Below are positions 23,969-27,606 of a DNA stretch of 27,606 nucleotides, piece by piece. Positions within the stretch are counted from its first letter, which is position 1. Each line of letters opens with the position of its first letter. Under the pieces are notes generated by a model. That model searched no databases, had not been told where the DNA came from, and worked only from the letters and a program-made list of their open reading frames with translations. A program made the position numbers and the translations under genes. The stretch lies in contig NW_014577279.1 of NCBI RefSeq assembly GCF_000485595.1, positions 16,720 through 44,325 on the forward strand, given 5' to 3'. Origin of the DNA: Priapulus caudatus. Lineage: Eukaryota; Priapulida; Priapulimorpha; Priapulimorphida; Priapulidae.

Positions 23969-24112
23969 TATAACATACAGTAATCTGTACGCTCTTTAAA
24001 TAGCGGTGCCATAAATCGGTTTATAAGCACTAACCTACTGTAACGTACAGCGCTCTTTAAGGACTAATTATCTAACTATCTGTAACACACCATCAGTCTT
24101 AATTATATATAA
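23969..24112. repeat. Diverged tandem motif TAAC...GCTCTTTAA
   Basis: Related blocks start at about 23971 and 24031 (both end GCTCTTTAA, 60 bp apart), with a weaker third at about 24073. Low-copy and diverged. Confidence 0.5.
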
Positions 24113-25117
24113 CATAAAGCACCGTTATGAACTAGCCAAGTGTGCCATTTTGCAGTATATTAGCACTCGTAAACGAACCCTGAGAGTTGCACTTATTGTA
24201 TTTGTAGAATCTAGCAGTGGCTGTATTGAGGGGAGTATTGAGGGGAACACTGTACGGACGACAGCAGCGCGGCATCGATCCATCTATCCACGAGCCCGCG
24301 CGCACACGCAACAGTTAGACGATCATTTGACATGTCCAGAATAAAAAATCCTCTCTAATATTGAGCGAACTAATGACATACGCACATTAGTGGTACAGCA
24401 ACGACAGCGTGTACGCATGCACGCAACCAAGGTCGTAGCAAGCGGTGAAAGCGAAATATCGCGATAAATTACGACGTATAACATTATTTGTAAAGGTTTC
24501 TAGCAGTAACGCATAGAAAGTAAAATGCATGTATGATAGGATTATGCTAACAGCATGATTTTAGCATCATTTTGCTGAATGCATTAATACTCATTAATAA
24601 TAAAATTATACTCATTTCGGCATATTTGCATTACGATGTTATTTCCTATCATACCTTTCCTGTTACCTTACATTTCCTGTTTTTTTTTAATTAGGTGCGT
24701 AGGAGACTCCTTCCCCCCTCCTTCCAAAAGGTCCCGGCCCTATATAGATCTTGCCTTGCAGGGTATCGTCCTTAATATGCGTCTATTCTTCTCGTATTCG
24801 TTCTTCGTCACTAATGCTCGAAAATTAATGACTGGGTAATGACAAAGGTGTTTGCGATTAGTCCGCCATACAAAGCATTAGCCGCATTAGTGCAACACAT
24901 CATAGCCTGCTGGCTATGACTTTACCCAAACATTGCTATCGTGGCACTGCTAATCACCCTCTAACTCAACACCGCCAAGTACCCCCAATGCTTCGCTATA
25001 TAGTATTGCTGAACCATGGCAATTACCGACGCGATGCATGCTTATCAACACAGTGCGAGTGAGCATCTACACTATCGCGCCTAATGAATTGCTATTAACA
25101 ATTCACATAACAGCACA
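24113..25117. other. Unassigned AT-rich DNA
   Basis: About 1 kb with no gene, RNA or transposon end that I can support. The short open frames lack motifs. Confidence 0.5.
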
Positions 25118-25173
25118 ACATAACATAACATAACATAACATAACATAACATAACATAACATAACATAACATAA

Positions 25174-25176
<3 letters not shown>
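25118..25176. repeat. (ACATA)n pentanucleotide repeat
   Basis: About eleven to twelve perfect ACATA units directly upstream of (CA)n. Confidence 0.97.
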
Positions 25177-25237
<61 letters not shown>

Positions 25238-25245
25238 AACACACA
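25177..25245. repeat. (CA)n microsatellite
   Basis: Near-perfect CA run with two CAAACAAA interruptions at the right. It abuts copy B'. Confidence 0.96.
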
Positions 25246-25638
25246 CTGCGCCCACGCGACCGAATCGCGCCAAATGCACGGGATGTCATCCACTTATTTT
25301 CTAATGTGTTACTAATAAGCTGTCACCGCGCTTTAATTACGAACAAATAGAAGATGACAATGCTATAGTGAGAGTAGTGTGAGTAGTGCTGGCAGATTCT
25401 CTAATTCTCTAAAACACACACAAACACAACAGCAGTATGCAGAATGCAAGAGAGAGAGAGAGCGAGAGAGCGAGAGAAAGAGACACACGAACGTACCCTC
25501 ACACAAACGCGTGCGCGCGCTGATCGACTGTGATTTCACTCGACTTAAGATGACTTAATGACACATTACAATAAAAAAACAACGAATAAAACTGAGAAAC
25601 GAAGCACGGGCGGATCAGCACGTGAGGAAGCGTGCACC

Positions 25639-25694
25639 GACGGTGCACAGTGACAGTTAAATATATATATATTTAACTGTCACTGTGCACCGTC
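25639..25694. repeat. Perfect 56-bp palindrome
   Basis: Two 28-bp arms with no spacer, from GACGGTGCACAGTGACAG to the centre ATAT/ATAT and back. It could extrude as a cruciform or fold as an RNA hairpin. The flanking CGTGCACC on the left repeats part of the arm, so GTGCACCGACGGTGCAC is a second small near-palindrome. Confidence 0.95.
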
Positions 25695-26007
25695 TGCAAT
25701 GGCGGCCGAGTAGTGTGTGTGCATAGAGCATTTACACGGAATTTACAGGAAAGTGTCGGCAATAACAGGTGAAAGAGAGTATAGAAATATTAAGAATTTT
25801 GTAGTACTAGTATTAGATTTCGTATTTATTTAGCATTATATTTTATTGAAACGCTTCAAGTGCCTGTGGGCGTGAGTGGTCAGCCGAAGATCTCTGCTAG
25901 AGTAATCTGATGAAATAAAAAAAACACGGCAAACAAATGCCTTAAATGTGCGTGTGCTGAGCTCAGCAAGAGATGCGCCAGTGCACACGTGAATGAAAGA
26001 TCGCCCC

Positions 26008-26016
26008 TCAAAACAC

Positions 26017-26048
<32 letters not shown>

Positions 26049-26060
26049 GCGCGCGCATAC
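26008..26060. repeat. (CA)n/(GC)n tract in copy B'
   Basis: CACA/CATA repeats followed by GCGCGCGC, matching the shared part of 19205-19268 in copy B. Confidence 0.9.
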
Positions 26061-26621
26061 ACCCAAACAAACAAACAAACACAACAGCAGTATGCAACGG
26101 GAGAATGGACATACTGCATATGCTCTGGTAATGCGCGATGGTTTTCTAGCTTATAAATCCATAATAAAGCGCCACTCCTCCCTCCTAGGCACCCTCTCTG
26201 TCCTCACGTTCTGCTGAGTTATCACCACCCTTCGCATTTCCTTACCCACTCTCATTGCTAGCGGCACAACCACCTCACCTGGACATCATGGCTGCTTGCC
26301 CTTATTGCCACCTATGACATCCGAATTGCCAGAGCATTCAGTTAGCTGAGTCTACGTGGTACACAGTACACAGTACGCAAACATAGTACTACAGTACACT
26401 TCTCTGTCTCTACACATCCACAACGTCTAGGCCAATTTACAGCCAGTAATGCGCCAAACCGGTGCTATAATTTCTCAGTAGGATGAGGAGGAGGTTGTTG
26501 ATGAAACGAAATTGAGTCCGCGTTTCTGACACCAGCTCAAACTAGGGTATCGGCTCTAACGCACAGTGACGCGTGCCGTCACCTACGCTGGCTGTCAGCA
26601 AGACGTTCCGTGCTGCTGCAC

Positions 26622-26693
26622 AGATAGTTTGAGCTAGTTATAGATAGTTATAGTTATAGAGATAGTTATAGAGCTAGTTATAGAGATAGTTAG
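26622..26693. repeat. GATAGTTATA tandem repeat specific to copy B'
   Basis: Degenerate 6-12 bp units (GATAGTTATA, GAGCTAGTTATA). The matching point in copy B (about 19858-19885) has only a single ATAGTTTG. Confidence 0.85.
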
Positions 26694-26826
26694 TGCTGCT
26701 GCATCATGCTGGTATGCTTCTGCCTTGAACTCGGTCAGCAGATGCTATAGCAATGAAACCGGTAGGGACGGCCAGGATGAGTATGATAACCCCGCTACAC
26801 TGCAGAGCAGTAGAGGTGCTATATAC

Positions 26827-26873
26827 ATCAGGAGTAGATAGTAGGGAAAGATTCCCTATTATCTACTCCTGAT
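26827..26873. repeat. ATCAGGAGTAG hairpin (copy B')
   Basis: Arms of 22 bp (26827-26848 and 26852-26873) with one mismatch and a 3-base spacer. ATAC lies directly on both sides and could be a target duplication, so this may be a minimal MITE related to 17691-17813. Confidence 0.9.
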
Positions 26874-27115
26874 ATACATGTATTTTTATCATTGTAACCA
26901 CATAAGTAACGAAAGGCAGGAGGAGAGACAAGCAATGCTAGCAGAACGAGTAAACGGGGAAAGACAAATGGGAGACAAAGATAGGGCGCAAGAGATCGAG
27001 ACCGTGTCTGTCGTGACGAAGGGAAGAGAATAATAAAGATGTGAATAAAATGTGTGTGTTTGCGTGCGTGAGTGCATGCGTACGTACGTACGTATGTATG
27101 TACGTAAGTTTGCTT

Positions 27116-27163
27116 CCGTGTGCGAACCTTACGCCTATATACAGGCGTAAAGTTCGCACACGG
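27116..27163. repeat. CCGTGTGCGAAC hairpin (copy B')
   Basis: Arms of 21 bp (27116-27136 and 27143-27163) with one mismatch, which would be a G-U pair in RNA. The loop is ATATAC. Confidence 0.92.
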
Positions 27164-27227
27164 CTTAATATATCCATCGCCATGGCGACGCATGGAACGC
27201 CTTCCTTATCAAGATTAAGTGATGATT

Positions 27228-27405
27228 ATGAAGGTGGGAGGGAAGGAGAAGGGGGAAGTGAAATATGGGGAAAGTGACGGGGAAGGGGAGGCAAAGTGCT
27301 GTGGAGACGGTAGATGAATTGATGGGGAAAGGGAAAGAGAAGACGGGTGGATGGAAGCGGGCAAAGGGAAGGAAGAGGAGGACGAACAGGAAAAGAGGCA
27401 ACGCA
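27228..27405. repeat. Purine-rich tract (copy B')
   Basis: A/G-rich top strand matching 20455-20640, with fewer interruptions. Confidence 0.7.
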
Positions 27406-27519
27406 TTTTCGCAACGGAACAGGAGTCACGTTCACAACGACATCACGGGAGGTTAATAATTGCACACATCTGTCTTTTATGCGTATCAGTAAAGATTTAC
27501 ATTGTAAAGTTTCGAGCGT

Positions 27520-27529
27520 GCTGTGTGTG

Positions 27530-27569
<40 letters not shown>

Positions 27570-27606
27570 TGTGTGTGTGTGTGTGTGAGCGAGAGAGAGA
27601 GAGAGA
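27520..27606. repeat. (GTGC)n, (GT)n and (GA)n at the window end
   Basis: About ten GTGC (or GCGT) units, then GT repeats, then GAGAGA to the last base. The run is cut by the window edge. Confidence 0.95.

Larger units (their letters stand above)
25246..27535. repeat. Duplicated segment, copy B'
   Basis: Colinear with copy B (18325-20785) and generally shorter because it lacks many one-base insertions. Hairpin arms are intact or nearly intact here, which suggests this is the more accurate version. No gene recognised. Confidence 0.9.

Noticed and set aside
25836-26217. Cys-Val and His-Thr rich frames in copy B'
   Set aside because: Driven by the CA repeat. The corresponding frames in copy B differ through indels and the extra C-rich block.

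Overview
The window looks like repeat-rich, gene-poor animal nuclear DNA, most likely from an invertebrate. Pointers are long (GA)n, (CA)n, (GT)n and (AT)n microsatellites, a block of vertebrate/invertebrate-type TTAGGG telomeric repeats, several short inverted-repeat transposons, no bacterial-style operons, and one decayed gene from an unnamed family that I know mainly from cnidarian, mollusc and crustacean gene models. I see no intact host gene, rRNA, convincing tRNA or CRISPR array. Nearly all longer open frames lie in simple repeats or minisatellites that lack stop codons.

Layout. 1-143 is (GA)n. 144-3020 (copy A) holds unknown sequence and a C-rich minisatellite. 3021-5763 is non-repeated DNA with a long pyrimidine tract, a long purine tract and a small diverged tandem repeat. 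5764-10073 is a 4.3 kb element with long imperfect terminal inverted repeats, an apparent TAA target duplication and a frameshifted plus-strand gene. 10365-13824 (copy A') is a second version of copy A. 13824-18324 is a patchwork: (GT)n, an inverted-repeat element with telomeric repeats inside it (14390-14915), two 9-bp-period arrays, two more short inverted-repeat elements, an AACGTT-rich stretch, a 20-unit 10-bp CpG-rich array and a palindromic element. 18325-20785 (copy B) and 25246-27535 (copy B') are a second duplicated pair with three long hairpins. Between them lie GT/GC-rich low-complexity DNA, one transposon end and (GA)n.

Two things stand out. First, the 4.3 kb element carries no transposase I recognise. 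Its gene has blocks that read like a FEN1/PIN-type nuclease core (ADDTDILV, GCDTTSGL and a glycine-rich helix-like segment) followed by a Cys-rich CXC-like tail, so it may be an undescribed type of mobile element. Second, the copy pairs A/A' and B/B' differ mainly by one- or few-base insertions and deletions, and copy B breaks palindromes that are perfect or near-perfect in B'. That pattern fits unpolished long-read sequence and possible haplotype duplication. It also means some frameshifts in the transposon gene may be assembly errors. A few larger differences (a tandem-repeat insertion, a C-rich block, an expanded minisatellite) look like real variation between copies.
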